A stretch of DNA of 64,000 nucleotides, taken from Paracoccus hibiscisoli. Its GTDB lineage: Bacteria; Pseudomonadota; Alphaproteobacteria; Rhodobacterales; Rhodobacteraceae. The stretch lies in contig NZ_SUNH01000020.1 in the NCBI RefSeq assembly GCF_005048265.1, forward strand, positions 1-64,000, given 5' to 3'. A program made the translations under genes and the position numbers. The stretch's first letter is position 1. Each line of letters opens with the position of its first letter. This document shows, one piece after another, positions 52,172 through 60,605 of this stretch. The notes beneath the pieces were generated by a model that saw only the letters and a list, made by a program, of their open reading frames with translations, was not told where the DNA came from and did not search any database.

Positions 52172-53266
52172 TCAGCGGCTGAGGCCACCCGCGATGCTGG
52201 GCACATCGCCTGCCGCGAAGCCGTAGTGGCGGAGCCAGCGGAGGTCGCTCTCGAAGAAGGCGCGCAGGTCGGGAATGCCGTATTTCAGCATCGCGAGGCG
52301 GTCGATGCCCATGCCGAAGGCAAAGCCCTGCCATTGGTCGGGGTCGATCCCGCCCGAGCGCAGGACGTGAGGGTGGACCATGCCGGAACCCAGGATTTCC
52401 AGCCAGGAGTTGCCCTCGCCGATCTTGAGCTGGCCGCCCTCCCACGAGCAGCGGATGTCGACCTCGGCCGAGGGTTCGGTGAAGGGGAAATGCGACGCGC
52501 GGAACCGCAGCTCCACCGAGGGGACCTCGAAGAAGGCGCGGCAGAATTCCTCCAGCGTCCATTTCAGATGCGCCATCGAGATGTCGCGGTCGATGGCCAG
52601 GCCCTCGATCTGGTGGAACATCGGCGTGTGGGTCTGGTCCATGTCCATGCGATAGACGCGGCCCGGCGCGATGACGCGGATGGGCGCGCCCTGATCCTGC
52701 ATGGCGCGGATCTGGACGGGGCTGGTATGGGTGCGCAGCACATGCGGCGGGCGGTCATCGCCGGGCGCGCGGTGCATGAAGAAGGTGTCGTGTTCCTGCC
52801 GGGCGGGATGTTCGGGGGCGATGTTCAGCGCGTCGAAATTGTACCAGTCGGATTCGACCTGCGGGCCTTCGGCGACGGCAAAGCCCATATCGGCAAAGAT
52901 CGCGGTGACCTCATCGGTGACCTGGCTGATCGGGTGGATCGTGCCCTGGCGGCGGGGCCGGCCCGGCAGGGTCACGTCCAGCCATTCGTCCTTGAGGCGC
53001 GCGTCCAGCGCCGCATCCTCCAGCGACAGCTTGCGGGCGCGCAGCGCCGCGTCGATCTCGTCGCGGATCTGGTTCAGGGCCTTGCCGGTGGTCTGGCGTT
53101 CCTCGGGCGACATGCGGCCCAGTTCGCGCATGCGCAGCGACAGATCGCCCTTTTTGCCCAGGGCGGCCAGACGCACCTCCTCGATGGCCTGCGGGTCCGA
53201 GGCGGCGTTGATACGGTCAAGCCATTGCTGGCGCAGGGGGGTCAGATCGTCCATCGCATCGCTCAT
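52172..53266 (-). CDS. pheS: Phenylalanyl-tRNA synthetase alpha subunit
   Basis: This 364-residue catalytic subunit of PheRS has an N-terminal coiled coil (about 20-90) and the class II core (about 95-360) with the motifs [48 protein letters not shown] and [21 protein letters not shown] 53266 follows GGAAAGG at 7 bp. A weaker in-frame GTG at 53269 and ATG at residue 5 exist. Confidence 0.96.
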   Translation of the reverse strand: MSDAMDDLTPLRQQWLDRINAASDPQAIEEVRLAALGKKGDLSLRMRELGRMSPEERQTTGKALNQIRDEIDAALRARKLSLEDAALDARLKDEWLDVTLPGRPRRQGTIHPISQVTDEVTAIFADMGFAVAEGPQVESDWYNFDALNIAPEHPARQEHDTFFMHRAPGDDRPPHVLRTHTSPVQIRAMQDQGAPIRVIAPGRVYRMDMDQTHTPMFHQIEGLAIDRDISMAHLKWTLEEFCRAFFEVPSVELRFRASHFPFTEPSAEVDIRCSWEGGQLKIGEGNSWLEILGSGMVHPHVLRSGGIDPDQWQGFAFGMGIDRLAMLKYGIPDLRAFFESDLRWLRHYGFAAGDVPSIAGGLSR

Positions 53267-53353
53267 CACGGGGCCTTTCCTGGTTGGCCCCGCGTTAGCA
53301 TGGCCGGGCGCGCGGGGTAAAGACCGCGCGCCCCTGCCCGTCCGGCGTGCGGG

Positions 53354-54760
53354 TCAGTTCCAGATGTCGGGTTTCACGCCGGGCGCGATGCCGGGATGGT
53401 CCTTGATGTGGAACTGGGGCTCCTGCCCCAGCTTGCGCTGGCGCAGATAGTCGCGGGTGACATGGGCCACCGTGCCCGACAGCGCGACGATGGCGATCAG
53501 GTTGATGGTGGCCATCAGCCCCATGCTGGCATCGGCAAAGTCGAACACCGTGGCGACCGCCTGCAGCGAGCCCCAGATGACCATGCCCATCGCGGCGACG
53601 CGCAGGATCATGATCCCCGGCTTGCCCGCACCCAGAAAGACCAGCGAGTTTTCGGCATAGGAGTAGTTGCCGATGATCGAGGTGAAGGCGAAGAAGAAGA
53701 TCGCCACCGCGATGAAGATATGCCCGAAAGGTCCGTAATGGTCCGACAGGGCGGCCTGGGTCAGGTTGACGCCGGTCAGCTCGTCCGAGGGGATGACATC
53801 GGCCAGAAGGATCATCACGGCGGTCGCGGTGCAGACCAGGATGGTGTCGATGAAGACGCCCAGGGCCTGCACGAAGCCCTGCGATGCGGGGTGATGCGGG
53901 TTCGGGATGGCCACCGCGGCGATGTTGGGGGCCGAGCCCATGCCGGCCTCGTTCGAGAACAGGCCGCGGCGGATGCCGTTCATCATCGCGGCCATGACGC
54001 CGCCCGCGACGCCGCCGACGGCCTCTTGCAGGCCGAAGGCGGAGCGGATGATGCCCGCCAGGATGCCCGGCACCTCGGAGAAGTCCATGACCAGCACGAC
54101 GGCGGCGACCAGCAGGTAGATGCCCGCCATGAAGGGCACGACCAGCTGCGCCACCCGCGCGATCTGGGGGATGCCGCCAAAGATCACCACCCCCGCCAGC
54201 AGCGCCACGACGCCGCCGACCAGGCCCGCATTGATGCCAAAGGCGCCCTCGACCGCCTGAGCGATGGAATTGGCCTGCACGGCGTTGAACACCAGACCGA
54301 AGGCGATGATCAGCGCCACGGCAAAGATCCCCGCCAGCCAGGGCAGCCCCAGCCCGCGCGAGATGTAATAGGCCGGACCGCCGCGATACATGCCGTCGGC
54401 GCCATGCACCTTGTACAGCTGCGCCAGCGTCGATTCCGCATAGGCCGTGGCCATGCCGACCAGCGCCACCATCCACATCCAGAAGATCGCGCCCGGCCCC
54501 CCCAAGGTCAGCGCCACCGCGACGCCCGCGATATTGCCGGTGCCCACGCGGCTGGCCAGCGACACCGACAGCGCCTGGAACGGAGAGATGCCGTCACGGT
54601 CGGTCTCCCCCGACCCGCGCACGCAGCGCCACATCTCGCGGAAATGCACGAATTGCAGCAGGCCGAGGCGCGCGGTGAAGTAGATGCCCACGGCCAGCAG
54701 GCCATAGACCAGCACATAGCCCCAGAAGATGGTGTTGAGAAAGTCGATGATGGCGATCAT
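53354..54760 (-). CDS. Sodium:alanine symporter (AGCS family)
   Basis: This 468-residue membrane symporter imports alanine or glycine with Na+. It has about ten helices and the family signatures FQALSVSLASRVGTGNIAGVA, GGPGAIFWMWMVALVGMATAYAESTLAQ (in parts: FWMWMVALVGMATAYAE) and FSNEAGMGSAPNIAA. ATG 54760 follows GCAGGAACC. The gene is downstream of the P450 in the same orientation; the 60-bp gap suggests possible co-transcription. Confidence 0.92.
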   Translation of the reverse strand: MIAIIDFLNTIFWGYVLVYGLLAVGIYFTARLGLLQFVHFREMWRCVRGSGETDRDGISPFQALSVSLASRVGTGNIAGVAVALTLGGPGAIFWMWMVALVGMATAYAESTLAQLYKVHGADGMYRGGPAYYISRGLGLPWLAGIFAVALIIAFGLVFNAVQANSIAQAVEGAFGINAGLVGGVVALLAGVVIFGGIPQIARVAQLVVPFMAGIYLLVAAVVLVMDFSEVPGILAGIIRSAFGLQEAVGGVAGGVMAAMMNGIRRGLFSNEAGMGSAPNIAAVAIPNPHHPASQGFVQALGVFIDTILVCTATAVMILLADVIPSDELTGVNLTQAALSDHYGPFGHIFIAVAIFFFAFTSIIGNYSYAENSLVFLGAGKPGIMILRVAAMGMVIWGSLQAVATVFDFADASMGLMATINLIAIVALSGTVAHVTRDYLRQRKLGQEPQFHIKDHPGIAPGVKPDIWN

Positions 54761-54820
54761 GGCGGTTCCTGCTGTGCGTTTGGCGCAGTCTGTAACAGCC
54801 ATGTGAGGGGTGGCAACCGC

Positions 54821-56176
54821 TTAGTCGCGGGGCGTCACCGTCAGCCAGACGCCGCCTTCGGGGCGCAGCGTCAGGATCATGCGCGGCTGCGGTTCCTTGC
54901 CCGGGACGCGCTGAAAGCGGAACCGCGCCAGCAGGGTGGCCAGGATGATCACCGCCTCCTGCAGGGCAAAGCTGGCGCCGATGCAGATGCGCGGCCCCGC
55001 CCCGAAGGGCAGGAAGGCATAGCGGTCGGGCGCGGTCAGAAAGCGGTCGGGATCGAAGGCGTCGGGCCGATCCCACAGCTGATGATGGCGATGCAGGGCA
55101 TAGACCGGCATCATCACCGTGTCACCGGGCCGGATTTCGCGCCCGCACAGCGTGTCGGCGACCTGGGCCGTCCGCGACAGGAAGGCCGCGGGCGGATAGA
55201 GGCGCAGCGTCTCGTTGACGATGCGCATGGTCAGGGGCAGCGCGCCCAGATCGGCGGCGGTGGCGGCGCGGTCGCCCAAGGCGGCGCGGGCCTCGTCGGC
55301 GGCGGCCTGTTGCACGGCGGGGGCGAAGGCCATCAGATACAGCGCCCAGGCCAGGGTCAGGGCGGTCGTCTCGTGGCCCGCCACGATGAAGGTCAGCAGG
55401 TTGTCGCGCAGCTCGTCGCGGGTCATGGTGCGGCCGGTCTCGGGGTCCTGGGCCACCAGCAGCAGGTCCAGCAGGTCGGGCGGGCCGTCCTTGGCGGCGG
55501 CGGCGGCGCGGCGCGCGATGGCCTGATCGGCGATGCCCTTCATCTTTTTCAGCCCCGGCCCGGAAAACAGCCGCCCCGGACGCGGCAGCCAGGCGGGCAG
55601 ACCCAGCACATCCATCAGCGACAGCTTTGCCGTCTGCGCGATATAGGCGTCGATCGAGCCATGCACCGCGTCGCGGTCGAACATCCCGTCGCCCGAAAAG
55701 GTCACGTCCGAGATCACCTCGAAGGTCGCGGCCACGGTCTCCTGGAACAGGTCCACCGGACCGCGCGCCTCTGACAGGCGGCGGCAGGAGGCCTCGGCGG
55801 CGGCGGTCATCACGGGGCCCAAGGCCTCGACATGGCGCTGCGCAAAGGCGGGGGCGGCGGCGCGGCGCTGCCAGCGCCAATGCGCGCCCTCGGCCACGAA
55901 CAGGCTGTCGCCGATGGCGGGGTTCAGGATCAGCTTGGTCGTGACCGATTTGGGATAGTCATCGACCTTTTCCTTGAGGATGCGGCGCAGGGCGGTGGGG
56001 TCCATGACCATGTGCCAGCGCACCCCGGTCTTGCCCGAGACCATCGGCTGCCGGGTGGCGATGGCGGGGATCAGCTCCAGCACGTTGCGGCGCGCGGTCA
56101 TCGCGGTGCCCCACAGGCCCAGGGGCACCGTGGCCAGCGGCACCTTGGCGGGATCGGCTTGGGGCAGGTCGAGCAT
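54821..56176 (-). CDS. Cytochrome P450
   Basis: This 451-residue bacterial P450 monooxygenase has the I-helix motif AGHETT at 266-271, the ExxR pair E322/R325 in NETLRLYPP and the haem-binding loop FGAGPRICIG with proximal cysteine C398. No transmembrane anchor or fused reductase is present, so it needs a ferredoxin and reductase encoded elsewhere. Substrate unknown; it resembles fatty-acid or terpenoid hydroxylases. No ferredoxin gene lies nearby. Confidence 0.92.
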   Translation of the reverse strand: MLDLPQADPAKVPLATVPLGLWGTAMTARRNVLELIPAIATRQPMVSGKTGVRWHMVMDPTALRRILKEKVDDYPKSVTTKLILNPAIGDSLFVAEGAHWRWQRRAAAPAFAQRHVEALGPVMTAAAEASCRRLSEARGPVDLFQETVAATFEVISDVTFSGDGMFDRDAVHGSIDAYIAQTAKLSLMDVLGLPAWLPRPGRLFSGPGLKKMKGIADQAIARRAAAAAKDGPPDLLDLLLVAQDPETGRTMTRDELRDNLLTFIVAGHETTALTLAWALYLMAFAPAVQQAAADEARAALGDRAATAADLGALPLTMRIVNETLRLYPPAAFLSRTAQVADTLCGREIRPGDTVMMPVYALHRHHQLWDRPDAFDPDRFLTAPDRYAFLPFGAGPRICIGASFALQEAVIILATLLARFRFQRVPGKEPQPRMILTLRPEGGVWLTVTPRD

Positions 56177-56288
56177 GGCGGCGGCCTCTGGTCGGGTGCG
56201 TTCCCCTCAAGCTGGGGGTCGGGGGCGCCCGGGTCAACCGCCCTGGGGATGCGTCAGTGTCGCGGGTCGCGGCGCCGGCCAGAGGGCT

Positions 56289-56726
56289 TCAGGGGTCGGC
56301 GTCATCGGGGGGCGGCAGCATGTCGGGGTTCCAGACGACCTCCCACAGATGCCCGTCGGGGTCCTGGAAATAGCCCGCATGACCGCCCCAGAACGTGTCC
56401 TGCGCGGGCTTGACGATCCGGGCGCCAGCGTGCGCCGCCATGTCCAGGATGCGGGCGACCTCGTCGCGCTGCGTCACGTTATGCCCCAGGGTCAGCGCGG
56501 TGGGGCTGACCGGCCCCACCGGCAACCCGGTATCATGGGCGATGTCCGCCTGCGCCCAGAGCGCCAGCGTCAGGCCGCCCGACAGGCCGAAGAACGCGAC
56601 CGCACCATGCGGGAATTCCTGCCCGACGATGCCCTGCGTCGGCAGCCCCAGCCCGTCGCGATAGAAGGCCAGCGCCCGGTCCAGATCGCGGACGCCAAGC
56701 GTCACGACAGAGATCCTGGGTGTCAT
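56289..56726 (-). CDS. VOC family protein (glyoxalase/bleomycin-resistance fold)
   Basis: This 145-residue protein has two beta-alpha-beta-beta-beta units of the vicinal-oxygen-chelate fold: ISVVTLGVRDLDRALAFYRDGLGL at the start (in parts: TLGVRDLDRALAFYRD) and GGHAGYFQDPDGHLWEVVWNP near the end, with the usual E near the metal site. Dioxygenase, lyase or resistance roles are all possible. It follows the P450 promoter region on the same strand. ATG 56726 is chosen because the fold begins right after it. Confidence 0.85.
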   Translation of the reverse strand: MTPRISVVTLGVRDLDRALAFYRDGLGLPTQGIVGQEFPHGAVAFFGLSGGLTLALWAQADIAHDTGLPVGPVSPTALTLGHNVTQRDEVARILDMAAHAGARIVKPAQDTFWGGHAGYFQDPDGHLWEVVWNPDMLPPPDDADP

Positions 56727-56829
56727 GCGAGGCCCCTTCCCCAAGGCGCGGTCCGGCCGCCGCCGCCACGCTGTCCAAGGATCACCGCAATGGGGTCGCC
56801 GGGTCAACACGCTGGCCCACAAAACGGCA

Positions 56830-56853
56830 AAAGCCCCGCCGGGGCGGGGCTTT
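56830..56853 (-). terminator. Terminator after csbD-like gene
   Basis: AAAGCCCCG/CGGGGCTTT stem; on the minus strand it ends with TTTT and lies 23 bp after the csbD stop. Confidence 0.8.
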
Positions 56854-56875
56854 CGGGTCGTGCGCAAGGGGTCGA

Positions 56876-57058
56876 TCAGATGTCGTTGCCCAGCTTGCCC
56901 TTGACGGTGCCGGACACGTCCTGAGCCGCGCCCTTGGCCTTCTGGGCCTTGCCTTCGGCCTGCAGGCGCTCGTTGCCGGTCAGGTCGCCGACGCCATCCT
57001 TGATGCTGCCGGCCAGTTTGTTGCCTGCGGCTTTCGCCTTGTCGGTCATCTCACCCAT
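56876..57058 (-). CDS. CsbD family stress protein
   Basis: This 60-residue small hydrophilic protein of the CsbD type, induced by general stress in several bacteria, has the pattern KAKAAGNKLAGSIKDGVGDL and GNERLQAEGKAQKAKGAAQD, with a GTVKGKLG end. It is rich in Lys, Ala and Gly and probably disordered. ATG 57058 follows AAGGAACG. It sits after rplT on the same strand with its own terminator. Confidence 0.88.
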   Translation of the reverse strand: MGEMTDKAKAAGNKLAGSIKDGVGDLTGNERLQAEGKAQKAKGAAQDVSGTVKGKLGNDI

Positions 57059-57135
57059 GGGACGTTCCTTTGTGCTGTTGTCTGTCTTGCAGCATCAACG
57101 CCGAACCGCCCGCCGGGTTCCCGGCCCATGAGAAA

Positions 57136-57160
57136 GGCCCGCCCCCGGGTGGGACGGGCC
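57136..57160 (-). terminator. Terminator after rplT
   Basis: GGCCCG-CCC / GGG-CGGGCC stem with a bulge; on the minus strand it is followed by TTTCTC. It lies 25 bp beyond the rplT stop. Confidence 0.75.
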
Positions 57161-57184
57161 ATGTCGCCTGCGCTGCGCCCTGGA

Positions 57185-57544
57185 TCAGGCGGCAGCTTTG
57201 GCCTGGGCCACGATCGCACCGAAGGCGTCGGGCTCGTTGACGGCCAGATCGGCCAGGACCTTGCGGTCGACCTCGATCCCGGCCTTCGCCAGCAGGTTGA
57301 TGAACCGCGAATAGGTCATCTCGGTATCCACCGCGCGGACAGCCGCGTTGATGCGCTGGATCCACAGGGCGCGGAAGTTGCGCTTGCGGTTCTTGCGGTC
57401 GCGGGTGGCGTACTGGTTCGCCTTGTCGACAGCCTGGGTGGCGGTGCGGAAGTTGCGCGACCGCGCGCCGTAATAGCCCTTGGCTTGCTCAAGGACTTTC
57501 TTGTGGCGGGCGTGGGTGACCTTGCCGGATTTAACTCGTGCCAT
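57185..57544 (-). CDS. rplT: 50S ribosomal protein L20
   Basis: This 119-residue basic ribosomal protein begins [20 protein letters not shown] and continues with [21 protein letters not shown] and [12 protein letters not shown], all as in the family. It is 15 bp after rpmI and co-transcribed with it. Confidence 0.98.
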   Translation of the reverse strand: MARVKSGKVTHARHKKVLEQAKGYYGARSRNFRTATQAVDKANQYATRDRKNRKRNFRALWIQRINAAVRAVDTEMTYSRFINLLAKAGIEVDRKVLADLAVNEPDAFGAIVAQAKAAA

Positions 57545-57559
57545 GTTTCAGTCCTCGGA

Positions 57560-57760
57560 TCAGCGGTTGTAGGGCATGTATTTCTTGACGATCTTGGCAT
57601 CCGCGTCGCACAGGACGGTGGTGCCGCGCGCGTCGCGAATGAACTTCGTCGTGCGCTTGATCATGCCGTGGCGCTTGCCGGCCTGGCCGGCTTTCACCTT
57701 GCCCGAGGCCGTGAACGAGAACCGCTTCTTGGCAGCGGATTTTGTCTTCATCTTCGGCAT
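57560..57760 (-). CDS. rpmI: 50S ribosomal protein L35
   Basis: This 66-residue protein starts [20 protein letters not shown] and ends with KKYMPYNR, a full-length L35. GAAGGAGATGAAA precedes ATG 57760. No infC lies upstream, although infC-rpmI-rplT is common in other bacteria; a small membrane protein gene occupies that position. Confidence 0.97.
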   Translation of the reverse strand: MPKMKTKSAAKKRFSFTASGKVKAGQAGKRHGMIKRTTKFIRDARGTTVLCDADAKIVKKYMPYNR

Positions 57761-57830
57761 TTTCATCTCCTTCGTCAGAGTGAACGCGCGGCTCGGCAAT
57801 GCCATGTCGGCCGGCCGCACGGGTCAGTCA

Positions 57831-57855
57831 GGCGCGCCGTATAGGCGGGCGCGCC
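57831..57855 (-). terminator. Hairpin between the small membrane gene and rpmI
   Basis: A perfect 8-bp stem (GGCGCGCC repeated as palindromic arms, 9-nt loop). No T-run; it may attenuate or terminate the upstream transcript. Confidence 0.5.
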
Positions 57856-57885
57856 CGGATTGGCAAGGCCTGATGGCCGATTGCG

Positions 57886-58110
57886 TCAGGGCGTGACGGT
57901 GCCGCCGGTGACCGCGCGCATGGCCTGCGGGATGGTGTCCGGGCCGAACGGCTGCGGGTTGGTCCAGGCGCCCACGAACAGCAGGAAGATCCCGGCGATC
58001 AGGGCCAGCGCAGCCGCGCGTGGCGGCTGCGTCTGCAGCAGCTGGACCACCGCCAGGATGACGGACAGCACACACAGGGCAACCCCTGCCAGCAGTAGAA
58101 GATCGGACAT
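57886..58110 (-). CDS. Small two-helix membrane protein
   Basis: This 74-residue protein has a hydrophobic helix at about 3-25 (LLLLAGVALCVLSVILAVVQL) and a second at about 32-48 (AAALALIAGIFLLFVGAW), then a polar tail with NPQPFGPDTIPQAMRAVTGG. ATG 58110 lies 30 bp beyond the pyk stop, so it is probably transcribed with pyk. An upstream GTG at 58116 is also possible. Function unknown. Confidence 0.78.
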   Translation of the reverse strand: MSDLLLLAGVALCVLSVILAVVQLLQTQPPRAAALALIAGIFLLFVGAWTNPQPFGPDTIPQAMRAVTGGTVTP

Positions 58111-58140
58111 GGCCACCCCGTTGGTTGTTCGTCCTCCGGG

Positions 58141-59589
58141 TTATTCCGGGTCGGTGGCGAAAATCAAGCGGTCATCGCAGGGCGCGATGCGCAGGATGTT
58201 GGTGGTGCCCGGCACGTTGAAGGGCACGCCCGCCATCACCACGACCTGACGCGATTCGTCCGCCAGCCCGGAATCGCGGGCGGCGCGGGTGGCATTGACC
58301 ACCGCCTCCTTGAAGCGGGACAGGCGCGGGGTGATGACGCAATGCGTCCCCCAGGTCAGCACCATGCGGCGGGTGACCTCGACGATGGGGCTCATCGCCA
58401 GGATCGGCACGCGGGGGCGTTCGCGGGCGACCAGGCTGACCGTCTTGCCCGATTGGGTGAAGGCGCAGATGGCCGCGACATCGGTCGTCTCGGCGATCTC
58501 GCGCGCGGCGGTCACGATGGCGTCGGGGACCGACGACAGGCTGGCCTTGCGCGCCGCCTCGATGATCGAGCGATAGTTGGGGTCCGCCTCGACGGAACGG
58601 GCGACGTTGTCCATCGTGCGCACGGCCTCGACCGGGAAGCTGCCGGCGGCGCTTTCGGCCGACAGCATGACGGCGTCGGCGCCCTCATAGATGGCGTTGG
58701 CGACGTCGCTGACCTCGGCGCGGGTGGGCATCGGGCTGTCGATCATGCTCTCCAGCATCTGGGTCGCGACGATCACCGGCTTGGCGGCGCTGCGGCACAG
58801 GCGCACCAGGCGCTTCTGGATCGGCGGCACGGAATGGACGGGCAGCTCCACGCCCAGATCGCCGCGCGCGACCATGATCCCGTCGGAGGCCTTGAGGATC
58901 TCGTCAAAGGCGCGGACGGCGGCGGGTTTCTCGATCTTGGACAGCACGGCGGCGCGGCCGCGGGCCAGGGTCTTGGCCTCCTCGACATCCTCGGCGCGCT
59001 GCACGAAGGACAGCGCCAGCCAGTCCACGCCCAGCTCGCAGGCGAATTCCAGATCGGCGCGGTCCTTGTCCGACAGCGCGGCCAGCGGCAGCACCACGTC
59101 GGGGACGTTCACGCCCTTGCGGTCGCTGATGGCGCCCGCGACGGTGACCACGCAATCGGCGAAATCGGCGCCGCAGGTCTCGACCGTCAGGCGGATCTTG
59201 CCGTCATTGACCAGCAGCTCGGACCCCTCGATCAGGGCGGCGAAGATCTCGGGGTGCGGCAGAGAGACGCGGGTCGCGTCCCCCGGCTCGGGCGAGAGGT
59301 CAAAGCGGAAGCGGTCGCCCACGGACAGATCATGCGGGCCGTTCGCAAAGGGGCCGACGCGCAGTTTCGGTCCCTGCAGGTCGGCCAGGATGGCGATGGG
59401 GCGGCCGGTCTCGGCCTCGATCTCGCGGATGGTGTCGTGGCGGGCGCGGTGGTCGTCGTGGCTCCCGTGGCTCATGTTCAGGCGGAACACGTCGGCCCCC
59501 GCCTCGAACAGGGCGCGGATCATCTCTTTCGACGATGATGCCGGTCCCAGGGTTGCCACGATCTTCACGTTGCGATGTCGTCTCATCAT
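58141..59589 (-). CDS. pyk: Pyruvate kinase
   Basis: This 482-residue enzyme transfers phosphate from PEP to ADP in glycolysis. Motifs include KIVATLGPASSSKEMIRAL (near the start), DVFRLNMSHGSHDDH, ILADLQGPKLRVG and the active-site signature in AVLSKIEKP; MVARGDLGVELP and TQMLESMIDSPMPTRAEVSDVANAI follow (in parts). The C-terminal domain starts near 345. The start has two adjacent ATGs; the first gives MMRR. Confidence 0.96.
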   Translation of the reverse strand: MMRRHRNVKIVATLGPASSSKEMIRALFEAGADVFRLNMSHGSHDDHRARHDTIREIEAETGRPIAILADLQGPKLRVGPFANGPHDLSVGDRFRFDLSPEPGDATRVSLPHPEIFAALIEGSELLVNDGKIRLTVETCGADFADCVVTVAGAISDRKGVNVPDVVLPLAALSDKDRADLEFACELGVDWLALSFVQRAEDVEEAKTLARGRAAVLSKIEKPAAVRAFDEILKASDGIMVARGDLGVELPVHSVPPIQKRLVRLCRSAAKPVIVATQMLESMIDSPMPTRAEVSDVANAIYEGADAVMLSAESAAGSFPVEAVRTMDNVARSVEADPNYRSIIEAARKASLSSVPDAIVTAAREIAETTDVAAICAFTQSGKTVSLVARERPRVPILAMSPIVEVTRRMVLTWGTHCVITPRLSRFKEAVVNATRAARDSGLADESRQVVVMAGVPFNVPGTTNILRIAPCDDRLIFATDPE

Positions 59590-59684
59590 CCCGCCCTTGT
59601 CTCAGGTTTAGCGCTATCTATGCCGCAATTGCGGTGGTGGGGCAACTGGCGTCTGCCCCCCATCCGTCGTAGACATCCTGCACC

Positions 59685-60443
59685 ATGACAGATGAACAGA
59701 CGATGACCGAGCGCCCCTTTCGCATCCTGGGCGAGGATCGCCCCTCGCGCTGGCTGATCACCTGCGATCACGCGACGAACCGTGTGCCCGATTGGGTGGG
59801 CGGCGGCTCTCTGGGGATCGCGCCCGACGACATGGCGCGCCACATCGCCTATGACGTGGGCGCCGCCGGCCTGACCGAGCGGCTGGCCGAGCGGCTGGAT
59901 GCGCCCGCGATCCTGTCGGATTTCTCGCGGCTGGTGATCGACCCGAACCGGGGCGAGGATGATCCGACCCTGCTGATGCGGCTTTACGACGGGACGGTGA
60001 TCCCGACCAACCGTGATGCCGACGCGGCCGAGCGGGTGCGTCGGCTGGACCGGCTGCACCGTCCTTATCACGCGGCGCTGGAGGCGCTGGCGGCACGGCA
60101 CGCGGCGCGCTGCATCTGCGCGATCCACAGCTTTACCCCGCAGCTGCGCGGGCGGCCGCCGCGCCCTTGGCAGGTGGGGGTGCTGTATTCGCATGCCGAT
60201 GCGCGGTTGGGCCCGGCGATGGTCGCCGCCTGCCGCGAGGCGGGCTGGATCACCGGAGAGAACCAGCCCTATGACGGGCATCTGGAGGGCGACAGCATCG
60301 ACCGCCACGCGCTGCGGCACGGGCGCCCGAACATGCTGATCGAGGTCCGGAACGATCTGATCGCCACGGCGGAGGGGCAGCAGCTGTGGGCGGATCGGCT
60401 GGCGCCGGTGATCGCTCAGGTGCTGGACCAGAGCGGGCTGTAA
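59685..60443 (+). CDS. N-formylglutamate amidohydrolase family protein
   Basis: This 252-residue enzyme family member (HutG/N-formylglutamate deformylase type) has the metal-site segments ITCDHATNRVP (about 25), SDFSRLVIDPNRGEDD (about 85), AIHSFTPQLRG (about 148) and EVRNDLIA (about 222). It may hydrolyse formylated amino acids or related amides. Its neighbour pyk is divergent (95-bp gap). ATG 59685 is listed; ATG at residue 7 is an alternative. Confidence 0.88.
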   Translation: MTDEQTMTERPFRILGEDRPSRWLITCDHATNRVPDWVGGGSLGIAPDDMARHIAYDVGAAGLTERLAERLDAPAILSDFSRLVIDPNRGEDDPTLLMRLYDGTVIPTNRDADAAERVRRLDRLHRPYHAALEALAARHAARCICAIHSFTPQLRGRPPRPWQVGVLYSHADARLGPAMVAACREAGWITGENQPYDGHLEGDSIDRHALRHGRPNMLIEVRNDLIATAEGQQLWADRLAPVIAQVLDQSGL

Positions 60444-60499
60444 GCCTGCGCATGGGTGGCAGGGGGGCCAGCCCCCCATCGCCTTGCGGCGATTCCCCC

Positions 60500-60522
60500 G
60501 GGATATTTGGATGAAGAAGAAG
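60500..60522 (+). repeat. Dispersed 23-nt intergenic motif, copy 3
   Basis: GGGATATTT, then GG, then ATGAAGAAGAAG. It matches the two copies at 12262 and 12418. It lies in the 162-bp gap after the amidohydrolase. Confidence 0.75.
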
Positions 60523-60568
60523 CGGCGGCAGGGCTTGGTGTCGCAGCCCCTGGCGCGCCGGGGGGGGT

Positions 60569-60590
60569 GCGGGGGGGCTTGCCCCCCCGC
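60569..60590. terminator. Strong GC hairpin between convergent genes
   Basis: GCGGGGGGGC/GCCCCCCCGC, 10 bp with TT loop, in the gap between the amidohydrolase and the aminotransferase. Confidence 0.55.
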
Positions 60591-60605
60591 CGTGGCGGGA
60601 CGCAA

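Noticed and set aside
53396..55774. 792-codon plus-strand ORF opposite the symporter and P450
   Set aside because: Antisense shadow; His/Asp/Gln-rich composition without domain.
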